A stretch of 64,000 bases of DNA from Scatophagus argus (taxonomy: Eukaryota; Chordata; Actinopteri; Scatophagidae), in the NCBI RefSeq assembly GCF_020382885.2, contig NC_058510.1:21676837-21740836 (forward strand), given 5' to 3'. Position numbers and translations under genes: made by a program. The notes under the pieces are model-generated. The model saw nothing but the letters and a program-made list of their open reading frames with translations, did no database searches and was not told the origin of the DNA. Shown here piece by piece: positions 46,501 through 58,500 of the stretch. Position 1 is the stretch's first letter, and the number at the start of each line of letters is the position of its first letter.

Positions 46501-49500
46501 CATGTTAGCTTTGCTGCACTTGACGCCGTTTGCGTGTTTGCGCATGCGCAGTGACCCAAGTGTCAGAAAAAGTCATCTGACTGGCTGCCCTGTATATCAA
46601 TCAAGTGACGGGATGAATGATAGGCTGACGTCTATCAATCAAGTGACGGGATGGATGATAGGCTGACGTCTAATTTTTTTAAATGTCATGCGATCTACCC
46701 ACAATGCCTTCGCGATCGACTGGTAGATCGCGATCGACGTATTGAGCACCCCTGATGTATTGTATGTATTTGTTTTTTAACTGATATGTTAGTAGATAAG
46801 TTAGTGATAGCACTACATAGAAGAACGACATGGGCAGCATAGGCCTATAATAGCGTAGCTATGATAAAGATTAAAGAGTAACAGTCAGACCTATTCTACC
46901 TGTGGCTGTCTGTCAAGAAGTGACTGTAACTATGCCTACCAGCCCTACACACTTTGTTTGAGGCTAACTATACGCTTTACTAAACAGAAAGGTTTTAAGT
47001 CTAGTCTTAAAAGTGGAGGTGGTGTCTGCCTGTCGAACCCAGATTGGCAACTGGTTCCACAGCAGGGGCGCCTGATAGCTAAAGGCTCATTCTCCCATTC
47101 CACTTTTACGAATTCTGGGAACTGCAAGTAAACCCTCTGACTGTTCTGTTGGGAATATATACTATTAGATCCTGCAGGTATGGTGGGGCTAGTTCATTTA
47201 GGGTCTTATATGTAAGTAGGAGAATTTTAAAGTCTATTCTGAATTTTACCGGAAGCCAGTGAAGAGAAGATAAGATGGGGGAGATATGATCCCTTTTGCT
47301 GCTTCCTGTCAAAACTCTAGCTGATGCATTCTGGATCAGCTGCAGGCTATTAATAGAGTAATTTGGACATCCTGATAATAATGAGTTGCTGTAGTCCAGT
47401 CTAAAAGTAAAAGCATGGACAAGTTTTTCAGCATCACTCTGAGAGAGGACACTCCTAATCTTAGCAATATTACAGAGGTGAAAAAGGCGGTCTTAGACAT
47501 CTGTTTAATATGATGGATAAATAACACGTCCTCATCGAAGGTAACGCGAGGTTCCTCGCAGTCATACTGGAGGCCAAAGTAATGCCATCTGGAGAGAGAA
47601 TATTATCAGCTATTCTAGTTCTGAGATGTTCGGGGCCAAAAACAATGAGCTCAGTTTTGTTTGAGTTTATTAATAAAAAATTGGAGGTCATCCAGTCCTT
47701 TATAAATATGTTCACTGGGTGGGGAACATAGTCTAATGTTCAACACTGCTATGGTAGCAAGTGTTCGATTTTAGTTGCAATTAAAGAAAAGTAACAAAAT
47801 ATACAGTATATCCAGAAGCAACTTGTCTTTGACATTTTCATGCATATTGCTGCATAATGGTTATCAGATGCAGCAATGCATCCTGAAAAGGTGCAAAGTT
47901 ATAGTCTACCATGTTGTTTAATAAAACTGAAATATCAGAGTACTCCTCAGCAAAACGTTCCAAAACAGGAGACTCTATTAAGTGAAGGGCCAACATCCTG
48001 CTGGTACATGTTTGCTGGTTGAGAGACATGTGGCAACAACTCATCTCCTAGTTTTTTTGGACATCCTCCTGCTGCCAAATGATTGGGTGTTCCTTTGCCT
48101 GTCACAAGCAACACTGAAAAAACTGATACTTTGGATTAACTTAAAAGAAATTGATGTAATTTGTTACACCTAAATGTATTAGTTTCTCTCAAGTTAAATT
48201 TATGACTTGGTTGACACCATAAAATTTGATTTAATATCAAGCAAAAATATTAATTCTACCAAAGCAAAAATTTACATTCACTCAAAGTGAAAATATTAGT
48301 TATTCTAATGACCACACAGCATTTTTTACTTTGCTCTGACTCAATATTTTTACTTTGGTTAAATTTAATATTTATTACTACATCAAAGTATACTTTTACT
48401 TCAGATAAAACTAATAAAATTGATGTAATTTTGTTACATGCAATTTCATTAAGTTCTCTCAAGTTTCAAATCTTGCAAATCTTTGATTCAGTACTTTTAC
48501 TTCCACATTAATCAATATGTTTTCTTTAGTCATGCAGGTCATTACATTCCATTAGATAATGTTTTTGTTTAGTTTTACTTTGGTTAACTTGCAATAAATT
48601 AAGACAGAAAATATCTTCAAAATAACTTTATTGTGATATCTTAAAACATGCATAACATATAAAATAAAAATAAATATAGCAAAATAAAATAAAAGCCTCC
48701 AATTACTGATTTTTAATTCTTTTCTTTTCCTTCTGTAGCAACTTTTTGTAACCTTAACCACATGTGAAACAAATCACAGTACTCATTTCATCAATCTTAT
48801 ATGTTGAGGAAGTCAGACTGAACACTCTGTATGTCATTGTCTTTGGTTCTATCTCCATGAATATTTTCTGCAGTGCATCAAAAGTGTGCTTTAACTCACG
48901 TGGATAGCTGAGGTTTAGAGCATAGATGAGGCCAAATAACAGGGCACAACCATGTGTGAGTGATGGCAACTCACTGAGGGCTTCCACCATCGATAACAAT
49001 CCCAATGGCACATGGGGGATGGAGAGGATCCTCCACTTCCGTCATGACAAAAACTGCCATGGTACACCTCTCCAGCTCTTGTTCATCCTTCTGACCAACC
49101 TGATAAAACTTAGAAGTAGAACTTAGAAGCAGCACAAATTCAAATTCTTACCTTGTTTACAGTAGTTGTAAGATGGCGGGAGGTAGCAACCTTTCAAATG
49201 ACGGCTCATGAAATGCACCAGCGGGCAAGTGATGTGACAATTTGTCATGTGACACGGAAACCTCTGGTTTGAAGTAAAATAACTACTTTAATCCAAATGT
49301 TATTTTCAGTTTGCTGCAAATGGTGTACTATTTGCATTAAACAAAACTGAAAAAAACAATTTTTAAAAAAGAAACCACAATTTTAGATTACTCCAGTATA
49401 AAAATGTGATTTAAGCCAATGAGACAGCAGTTGCACTTTTTTCAGTGAAAGTCACAAAATGTCAGCTATTGTTTGAATGCACTGTCAACTTTAAAACTAG

Positions 49501-52500
49501 ACTGTATTGTGTTACATGTTTTTTATTTTTATGTAACTCACCGGAGATTCTGTGTGAATTCCATGCAAGTACAGCTCTTGTTAGGCCAATCTTGTACAGC
49601 TCGGCAGTAAGGTTAGATGTACAATATCTGGTGATGTTGTCATCCATGTTGAGAACTTCGTGATCCTGTAGCTGCATGAGGGCCTCCTTCAATGAGTAAT
49701 TTACCCAGTTGTTGATCTCTACCCATATTCTCTCCACCGTATGATTCTGCAGACAAGAAAAGCATAGATTTATTTTTACTTAAAAGGTGGACAATATACA
49801 CTATATAATAACACTCAATTTAAAAAAAATCTCCACTCAATTTAGTCTGCAAAATCAACATGGTGAAAGAAAACATGAATATATCAGATGTAAAACTTCT
49901 GATTGGAAATCTAAACAGTAGGATCATTGATGTGTAGGGATACTTACAAGCACCCCCAGTCAAGGGTGCTTCTGGTTAAGGTTAAGTGATATATTCTGTT
50001 TTGAAAAGTGTTAAATAGCTTTATATTTTAATATCAATCGTTGCGAGAGTTTGTTGTTTTGTTGTTCAGTACATAACATCTGAGTAACATTTCCAAAGCA
50101 TCTCATTTCAGGCATAAACAAAGCACATTTCATACATTAAGGAGACCATTACTTCACCTTTGTTGACTGAGTTTGGAGATATGGTTACCTTTACAAGCTA
50201 TGTCTGTGGTTAGACAGCATCTCCTGCATGTAGAGGGTCGAGTAAAATTCACGGCCATGGTCCACCCTAACCTGGTCCCAGATTCCACATTCAAGAACTG
50301 CTGATTTATTAAATAGTGAAACATGACTCAATCAAATGTTGTAGGATAGATCAAGGATACTGCAATCTACCAGTGCATTGTGTGCACAATTACAGGTGAA
50401 ACTCGATTAATTAGCATAATTATTCTAATTTATTGAGATGGCATTTTGCAACAAAAGCCTGCAGATAACTATAGATGAGATTTATTGTTCTCAAATTTGA
50501 AGTTGAACTGTGTGCGGCTTCAGGTTATGTCCCTATTGTATTAACATTGCTAACTTTTCCACTACAGTGAGAGATTTTGCCCTTGGGGGGTACTTGGACC
50601 CAGAAATCAGAGAAAGGGTGTATTGAAGCAAGAAAAAAAAAAGGTTGAGAAGCACTGTACTAACCTGTAAACATCTTCATAGATCATGAGATTATTTTTG
50701 ACAGGGATGGTTGCGTGGGCAATCACTTTACTGCTGTACCCATCCATTGCGAGAACATGTGTCACTCCGAACATGACCAATTTTTCGTTCTGGTTGATAT
50801 GGACTTTGTATCCCATGTATGCAGCACTGTAGGGGACGGGGTTAAGGTTACGTGTGCCCATTGAGGGAAAAATCAAGTAATAGTTAGCTAGTAAAATACA
50901 TTAGACCAAATACCACAACATTAAAGGCTCACAAAAGATACTTACACGTTTGCGCATTTCGTGATAGGGACAATGAGATGTTCTCAAAATCTTCCCCACC
51001 GGCGTTCACCAGCAGCCACTCCCATTAAAGACAGATAGCTGGTCATCAAGAATTTCCCTCCAGGGATTAATAAAGGAATTCTGATCGTCTTTCGGCCATA
51101 TGTTGACCCTGTCTGATGAATCAACATTAGCCTTGACATGTAGGCCAAGTCTATATGAAATATAAAATATAAAACTGGGGTGGATAGATTGGCAAAAAAT
51201 TGTACTCAAATTGTCACCTCAGGAAAAAAAGGCGGGGTTGTGGGGGTATGGGGTGGGGGGTTGGGGTGTTAATGATGTGTAAAATCCTGAATGAGTAAAA
51301 AGAAGAGTATCTATCGAGTTTACTCAAATAAAAGTAAAAAGTATGGAGATGATGTAAAACTGCTCTTAAATGTACAATTTAGCCAAAAAACCTGTCACGC
51401 CCTGGGTTTCTGTCTTTTGGTTTTTTGAGCCCATGTGTCATGTGTCATGTGTGTCTTGTGTTTCCATGTGTTATGTTCAAGATTTTTGTCATGTTCTGTT
51501 TTATTTTGAAAGCGTCACTTCCCCTGTGTGTCTGTTTCATGTAACTTTGCTTCGGTTTATCTTGATTGCTTTCTCCTCCCTTTATGTGTTTCACCTGTAT
51601 ATTGTTATCTCGTCTTTTCAGTTCTTGTATTCCCAGTCACTCCTTGTCAGATCATTATTCAGTCTTCATGCCATGAATTCCTTCTTTCACCAAGTCATGA
51701 ATTTTTGCCACAGTTTTTGTAGATCCTCTGCCACAGTAAGTGTGTGCCTTTTTTGAGCTTTTTTGTTATTAATAAAAGAATATTATTTTTGGACCATTGC
51801 CTGCCTCTCCTTTTGAGATTCTGCATCGGAGTTCAGCCCTCTGCGTCAGTGACGCTACACTTCTGACAAAACCTAATCAAGTAAGATAGATGACCTGTAA
51901 CAAGTAAATCTAATTTGTTACTACCCACCTTTGTAAATTGAAGAAAACCATAACCTACCTGATTTATTGGGCTACTAATAGCAACCTCTAATTGCATGTT
52001 GAATACACGTCCTCTCCTAGAAATGTTGTGATGTGCACAAAATCTCCTGACACTCATTTCAGAACATCCTTGTTGCACACTGAAATGTAATAAATTTGTG
52101 GAAATATCCATGTGCAAAAGATTTTGAGCTATCATGTCTCTTATTAAATTCCCGTAGGGCTTGAGGGACACCATCTCATCCAGGCTTCAAACTCGTTCCC
52201 AACCGAATCTGCTACTGTTTTGCTAAAACTGCTAAAGATGTGCTAATCGCGGGAAAAAGGCTAAAACACTTGCCCGGTATACTGCTTCTGGTTCACTTTG
52301 CAATAATACAGGTGTAAAAAAATCCCTGCATTTTGCATTGTGGATTAACATACGGTAGATTGAATTCTTTGTGTTTATCTAGAAAGATATCTCAAGGAAA
52401 TTCAGTCAAACGCAACTGGACTTAGTTATTTGTCTTTGAAGACGTTTCACCTGCATGAACTGATGAAGCCTCTTGGATGAGAGGTGAAACGTCTTCAAAG

Positions 52501-55500
52501 ACAAATAACTAAGTCCAGTTGCGTTCAATTGAATTTCCTTGAGATAACCATGACCTGGATGAATGAGAATATTCACAGGCTTATCTAGAAATACAAAAAA
52601 TCTGTAACAGAAAAACAACACAAAATCCAATTTTATGGCTGATTTTGAATGGAAAATGGCTCTTGTTTGTTTTGTTTTTTTTAAACCTGCTGCATATATT
52701 GAAAAAAGAAAAATGCCCCATTTTTTGTTTTACGATTTGAGTTAGAATGAATGGAAGGTACACGGACCATATCAGAATCAGACAATACAATATAAACTCA
52801 ATTTACATCATATATACAAAACACTGAACAAATAATTTTTCTAACTTTTTGATTTTCGATTTTGAATGGAATATCAAATAAACAAATGATGCACAGATTT
52901 TTCACCTGCGTTTCTTTCTCTCTCTCTCTGTCCCGCTCTCTTCGGTCAAGGCAGATGGCCACCCATCTAAGTTGAATTGAATTGAACTGAATAAAGTAGC
53001 ATGCAGCAATTGTATCTGTATGCATAGTATCAGTTTCTGAGTTTTGTGAATGTGCCTCTGCCTGCAGGCGGCTGGTGGATCCAGAGGATGAGCTGAGTGA
53101 CATCCAGTCAGACTCTGTACCATCAGAGGTTCGTGACTGGCTGGCTTCCACTTTTACCAGGCAGAGGGGTCTGATGCTGCAACGTAACGAAGAAAAGCCA
53201 CGCTTCCGCAGCATTGTCCATGCAGTGCAGGCTGGCATCTTTGTGGAGAGGTTTGGTTTATTTTTCTTCAATAGACCCTGATGAGTTTTGACAGATTAGT
53301 ATGGAGACAGTTGAAAAGTTGAAAGTGCAGTTTAAATATATGACATGTTTCCAGTCACATACAGTGTTTTAAGATCAAATTCAGTATGCCATCCACACTG
53401 AAATAATGGTTATTTATCCCTCATTGTACTTAGGTTAATGGCTGATAGCAACAAATAAACAAAATTGTGCATTGTACAACCAACTGTACCAGTGAAGAAG
53501 AATGGTGGGGCATTTTGGTGCTTAGCAGGGTGTAGTAGCTGATCATACAATACAATTCTTCTTGATGTTTGCAATTCATCAATCATCAAATGACTGCAAA
53601 GTGAGTAATTACTGCCTCAATGCAAGACTTTTTTATGAGTCACACACAATCTGCACACAATCATGCAAATATGAAAACAAAAAACTGCAAAAACATGAAA
53701 ATATTTTTTCTCCTTCAGTTTGGTGCGTAACTGTTAGAAACAGCATATTTCACAATTTGAAAAATACATGCTGTGCTGGCAACAACCAAAGTCAACAGAA
53801 CCTGGCACAGCGGGTGATCAGAACACGCATTCAAAACACACTTGAAGCTCACTGACCTAACTTTCTAAAGTGATTTTCAACAAGTACTGAGCTATGCAAA
53901 ATCCTTTAAACATGTTCTTTAAATGAAACTTTCTGCTCTGGTATTCCCAAACTGGTAGAATTCCTAGTCCATTCAGTCTCTCCTGTTCCATGGTTTGAGC
54001 AGTTTTAACTTTAAAAATGATCTTTTCGTTGATGCAACAATAATGGGTAACAGGGCAGTGAAAAAAGCACGGCATACATATATAGTGATCCACAAGAAAG
54101 GTCTTTGCAAGCTGGGTGACCCGGGACTTCCTGGAGTTCTGATGGCAATGATCTGCTTATAGTTGGCTGCAAATACTACCATGACAGGTAGAATAGAAGG
54201 AAATAGAAGGAGCATTCACTGGCATTCACTTGGTCACTGATGGGTAATTATTTTTTGCAAGCTTATTGTCCAACTTATTTCACTCCTTTCTCTTTTAACA
54301 TCAACTTTTGTCACTAACATGAACCTTTCGCACTGTTATGCTTGTTGCACTTAGGGAGAAATTAAGTTTAATGATCAGATGAAAACATAATTGTCACATG
54401 ATGAGACAGAGGCAAGACAGCAATCACTTTATTTGAAGTAAATATTATGTATTAAAGTAAATAATTTACTATTATTTAGCTGAATAAGTTAAACTGATCA
54501 TGCAATAATGTATAACAGAACATAGAGACAATAGAAAGTATGATGTCAGTTTCATAGGGACATGTACTTAAAAAGGTAATAACAACCATTTGAATGTGTC
54601 TGATATGATAATGAGCTGCTTCTTGTTTATGTTACAGCAATGCTTTGCCTTTGAGACAAGAGGCCAACCTGCTGACAACTGAAAATATTTTTTGTGTACT
54701 ATTTCACTCAGGTTGACAAGATACATCTCCAATGCATTAGGAAAAGCCCCAAGAGCTTAATGATGAGTTTTCTTTGAAAGGCACTGCTGTAGAGGTGTGG
54801 TGAATTGTGGTGAAACAGGAAGTTGCTGTAACTTGAGTATACACTGCCCAGTCTGCACCTTCAGGTGATAAGTTGGCCATTCTGAAGACACCTAGGCACC
54901 TGGTAACAGGAAAATGAATTTTTTAGTCTTTGTTTTTAGTCCTGCGATGTTAGGTTTTAATCAAGTGGTTTTGCCATGGAAGAGAAAGTTGTTGCAACTC
55001 TATTCATCGTCAAATGTGAGTAGCTCAATGCAACTCACGGCTTTTAGATTTACAAAAATTACACTGAAATTACAAAAAAAATTTAACCAAAGTGAATCCT
55101 ACAGATTAAATTTCCTGACAATGTCACAAACTGAGAAGATCTTTCCCTAAGTGCTTTTGGTTCCTAAACCTAAAGTAAACAACAGTTTATTTATTTATAT
55201 AGCACTTTTAGAAGCAAAGTGTTTCACAAACAAAGGCATATGTATGACACAAGAATGAAAAATATATGTGCAAAACAGGTGTGAAAAAAGTAATAATAAT
55301 AATCATAGTAACAGAGGCACAGAGAATAAGCCTTGTCCTCAGCCTTTTTTTCTTCATGGACAGGGCATACTGGTAGTGCTGAAATTCTGAGAGGCAAGAC
55401 CACATTTATCCTGAAATGAATGGCAAAACTAAGAATAGGGATGATGTGGTTTCACTTCAAGGATTCAAGGACTATTATTTGTCATTACAGATATGTATGT

Positions 55501-58500
55501 GCAGGACATAGAGGAATGAACAGCATTCCTCCAGGATGCTACATGGTGTTACACAAAAGACTACATATACGGAAAAAACATAAATATAAAAATAAAGGAA
55601 AAATAGAAATATACAATAAAAAAAAAAATATGCACAGAAATGAGTGTGATGTATGTGGGCTGGAAACATTCCTTGGTAGATCTCAAAACATGTTTGATGT
55701 TTTTATTTTAAAAATCTCTGTGACCGCCACTTCCTGTAATTTTTTAAATTCTGTGTGTGGTCATATATGCATGTTGTTGTTGTGTGTATATTATCAATAT
55801 ACTGTACACTGGGTGTCCATTGGGCTCCATGTATTAGTAGTGGGAGCAGTCATTTTGTGTGCTGACTATAATTGTGTTTCATTAATACAGTATAGTTACA
55901 TTTCCTATCATTGAGTTGATTCATTGGTAATGGGAGCAGCCATCTTAGATGATGTAATCATGGAAAAGACTGCAAGTCAGTTGAGCAGCTGTTCACGTTA
56001 CCATAGAAACAGCCCCCCTCCTCGCCCCAGCCCCTCCCTTCCCTGTCAGCCAGAGAGGGTCACAGTGAGAGAGCAGAGAAACCTCCCAGAAAAAGGAGGT
56101 AGCTAGAAAAAGGCCCTTGAACAAATGCTTGTTGTGACCAAACGAAAAGTCGCAAGGCAAAAATTCTTTCACCCTGAGTGCCAGGCACTTGTCTACTAAT
56201 GTCATTTTGAACTTCATCTTTCTTTTCAAAGTATATTTTCGTATGAGCTGGATAGAAACGCCTTGGTTTTCAGGATTGCCATCAAAAAACTTGACAAATT
56301 TAACATGGGAGTGAATGAAAGGAGGGATCCTCAGCATCGTCCTGCAGATGTTGAAGGACCTCAATCACCTCAGAAAATAGAGGCAGTTCTGGCCCTTTCT
56401 GTAAACAGTGTCCACGTTCTTGCACCAGTCCAGTTTGTGATCTAAGCACACCAAGTACTTGTACTCCTCCACCAGCTCCACACTGACCCCTTTGATGTTG
56501 GTAGGGGTCATTGGAGCCTTAGTCCTCTTCAGGTCCACCACCAGTTCCTTAGTCTTTGTCACATTGAGCTGGAGATGGGTTCTCCTGCTCGAAGTGACAA
56601 AGTTGTCCACTACAATCCTGTACTCACTCTCATCACCTCCAGTAATACATCCAGCCACTGTGGAGTGATCAGAAAATTTCTGAAGATGGCAGGTCTCTGA
56701 GCAGTACTTGAAGTCTGTGGTGTAGATCATGAAGAGGAAGGGAGAGAGGACGGTCCCCTGTGGAGCCCCGGTGCTGGTGATCACTCTGTCTGACATGCAG
56801 CATTATAGGCATACATACTGTGGTCTGCCAGTCAGGTAGTCTGCAATCCAGGATGTCAGTGGGCATCGTCCACTCCGAGGAGGGGCTGATAGGTGAACTG
56901 AAAGGGATCCTGAAGTGGTTGGACCATGGGCTGGAGCTGTTCCAGTATGAGTCTTTCCAGGGTCTTCATGATGTGTGATGTCAGAACCACAGGTCTGTAG
57001 TCCTTGGGGTTGCTGAGACACTACGTCTCCAAGGACTAGTATTGTTGTTGTTGTTGTTGCTGTTGTTGTTATTACAGCCCTGGCCTTAGCTATTTTACAC
57101 CATACTTTTTTGAAGGTCAGTACAGTGCTAAGAGAGCTAGCACAGGAACTGCTCTATTATTGACTGCAAGAACCAGTGCAATAGTCTTTTATCTACTCTC
57201 GCAGTCTGAAGCTGTCAACAGCACTGGTGTCTCTCCCTCTCTATGTGTGTGTGTAGCATGTAGGCCAGCAGGAGGATGCCACTCACTGCAGATGTTCATC
57301 TGTAGTGAGTTTTTAGGTTGACACTCACTTTGAAACTTTCTGTGTCAAGTGTGTCATTTATGATTATTCTTACTATGTAGCATTCAGTATATAATGGATT
57401 GTTTTGACATTGTGTTGTGGTATATTTCTGTGTTTTATCTCTGTCACAGGATGTACAGACGAACCTCTAACATGGTTGGTCTCAGTTATCCCCCAAATGT
57501 CATCACTGAGCTCAAGGTATTTATGTGTGTGTACAGCGCCTATAAAAAATACACCCCCCCACCCTTGCCAAAAAAGCAATAATATATATATATATATATA
57601 TGTATATAAAATATATTTTATATATTTTATTTGTGTTTTTTTAAATGAAGTAACTATTAAAATGCACACACATATCTATAAATCTTTTGTATCTGCCCAG
57701 AAGATAAATAAGAAAAAAATACCTGCACATTGCTAACTTCTCATGGACATAACATGGACATAAGTTCTTTTTACTTTCTTGTCTATGATACCTTTAAAAT
57801 CATGATGTACCTTAGCATTGAACAGATGAATGGGTATGTTGATATTGGGTATGTTGATATTCATATGCTAATCAAACTTGTTTTAATGTATCTGTTCTAG
57901 GATGTGGACACATGGTCCTTTAATGTGTTTGCACTGAATGATGCTAGTGGAGACCATGCACTGAAATTTGTCTTCTATGAATTGCTCACCAGATATGACT
58001 TGATCAGTCGTTTCAAGGTATGCAACAATGGTGTGTCATCATGTATGTATTTATTCCAAATACAATTTCTAATATCTGTTGTGTCATTGGGGAAACTAGA
58101 TGGTCATCACTGTCACTGATAATAACTGGTAATTAAACTCGACCTCAGCAGAATCAAGGAAGGAATTCAAATAGGTCTCAGCGGAGTGGTTTGGTATTTT
58201 GCACTATTAATGATCAAGATCCTGATTCAAGTTGATGCAAAAATAATAAATATAATAATAATTTAAGATTCAAGATTTTTTATTGTCATTTCAACCTGTT
58301 AACACACTGAGACAAAATACAGTACTCTGGGTTTGGTTTAGCAGCAAAGATAATAGTAAAAAAAATAAAACAACAATATCAATAAATAAAAAACAAAAAT
58401 AAAATAATACAGCAGATTTAAAACAGTTAAAAAAAAAAGTATATCCTGAGAGGTATATTTCATTGATTGTAAACAGCAGTAGCACCAACATTCAGGGTAA

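Larger units (their letters stand above)
45572..46754 (-). mobile_element. hAT DNA transposon, internally deleted, with 8-bp TSD
   Basis: The ends are the perfect 12-base inverted repeat 'caggggtgctca' / 'tgagcacccctg'. The duplication 'atgtattg' lies on both sides (45564-45571 and 46755-46762). Eight-base duplications and CAG/CTG ends define hAT. The 1183-base length is well short of an autonomous element. The minus strand holds the two ends of a transposase gene. It lies inside an L2 3' UTR. Confidence 0.95.
45243..47715 (-). pseudogene. L2-type LINE, 3' half, split by a hAT element
   Basis: On the minus strand the sequence starts in the palm-thumb region (47715: 'DWMTSNFLLINSNKTELIVF', 'GPEHLRTRIADNI'). 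It continues through 'SSLRVMLKNL' and 'DHISPILSSLHWLPVKFRID' to the end of ORF2 near 46960. The L2 3' UTR ('tcctgttaaaagggagtttt' on the minus strand) runs to 45243, where an AATTTTAATTTT tail follows. Frameshifts occur near 47520 and 47330. A hAT element interrupts the UTR at 45572-46754 with a clean 8-base duplication. Confidence 0.85.
47838..52174 (-). pseudogene. multi-exon DDE-integrase-like gene, broken (antisense in PDE1C intron 4)
   Basis: Minus-strand exons are: 52174-51959 (ATG, 'QQGCSEMSVRRFCAHHNISR', donor gtaggt), about 51005-50946 ('VGKILRTSHCPYHEMRKR', donor gtaagt), 50858-50665 ('YMGYKVHINQNEKLVMFGVT', 'AMDGYSSKVIAHATIPVKNN', donor gttagt), about 50300-50158 ('CGIWDQVRVDHGREFYSTLY', donor gtgaag), 49746-49542 ('NHTVERIWVEINNWVNYSL', donor gtgagt) and 48098-47838 ('AAGGCPKKLGDELLPHVSQ', ending 'LLHLITIMQQYA'). 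Splice phases fit between the last two exons. The aspartates of AMDGYS and VDHG and the glutamate of TVERIW look like a DDE triad with about 38 residues between the second D and E. Damage includes two stops after 'NHRHSL', a frameshift near 47960, a lost AG before 50858, and a missing exon or exons between 51959 and 51005. I recall unnamed integrase-core proteins of this type in fish but cannot name it. Confidence 0.75.

Noticed and set aside
51370..51756. 128-residue cysteine/phenylalanine-rich frame resembling a membrane protein
   Set aside because: The hydrophobicity comes from T-rich LTR-like sequence and there is no related frame or signal.
52798..53271. 157-residue minus-strand frame over PDE1C exon 5
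   Set aside because: It is the reverse of a highly conserved coding exon. The frame is chance.
54250..55160. Possible extra PDE1C exon in intron 5
   Set aside because: The join of exons 5 and 6 is exactly in frame and gives the conserved GIFVERMYRRT, so no exon is missing.
55420..55914. 164-residue plus-strand frame
   Set aside because: It runs through a LINE tail and A-rich sequence and has no conserved motif.
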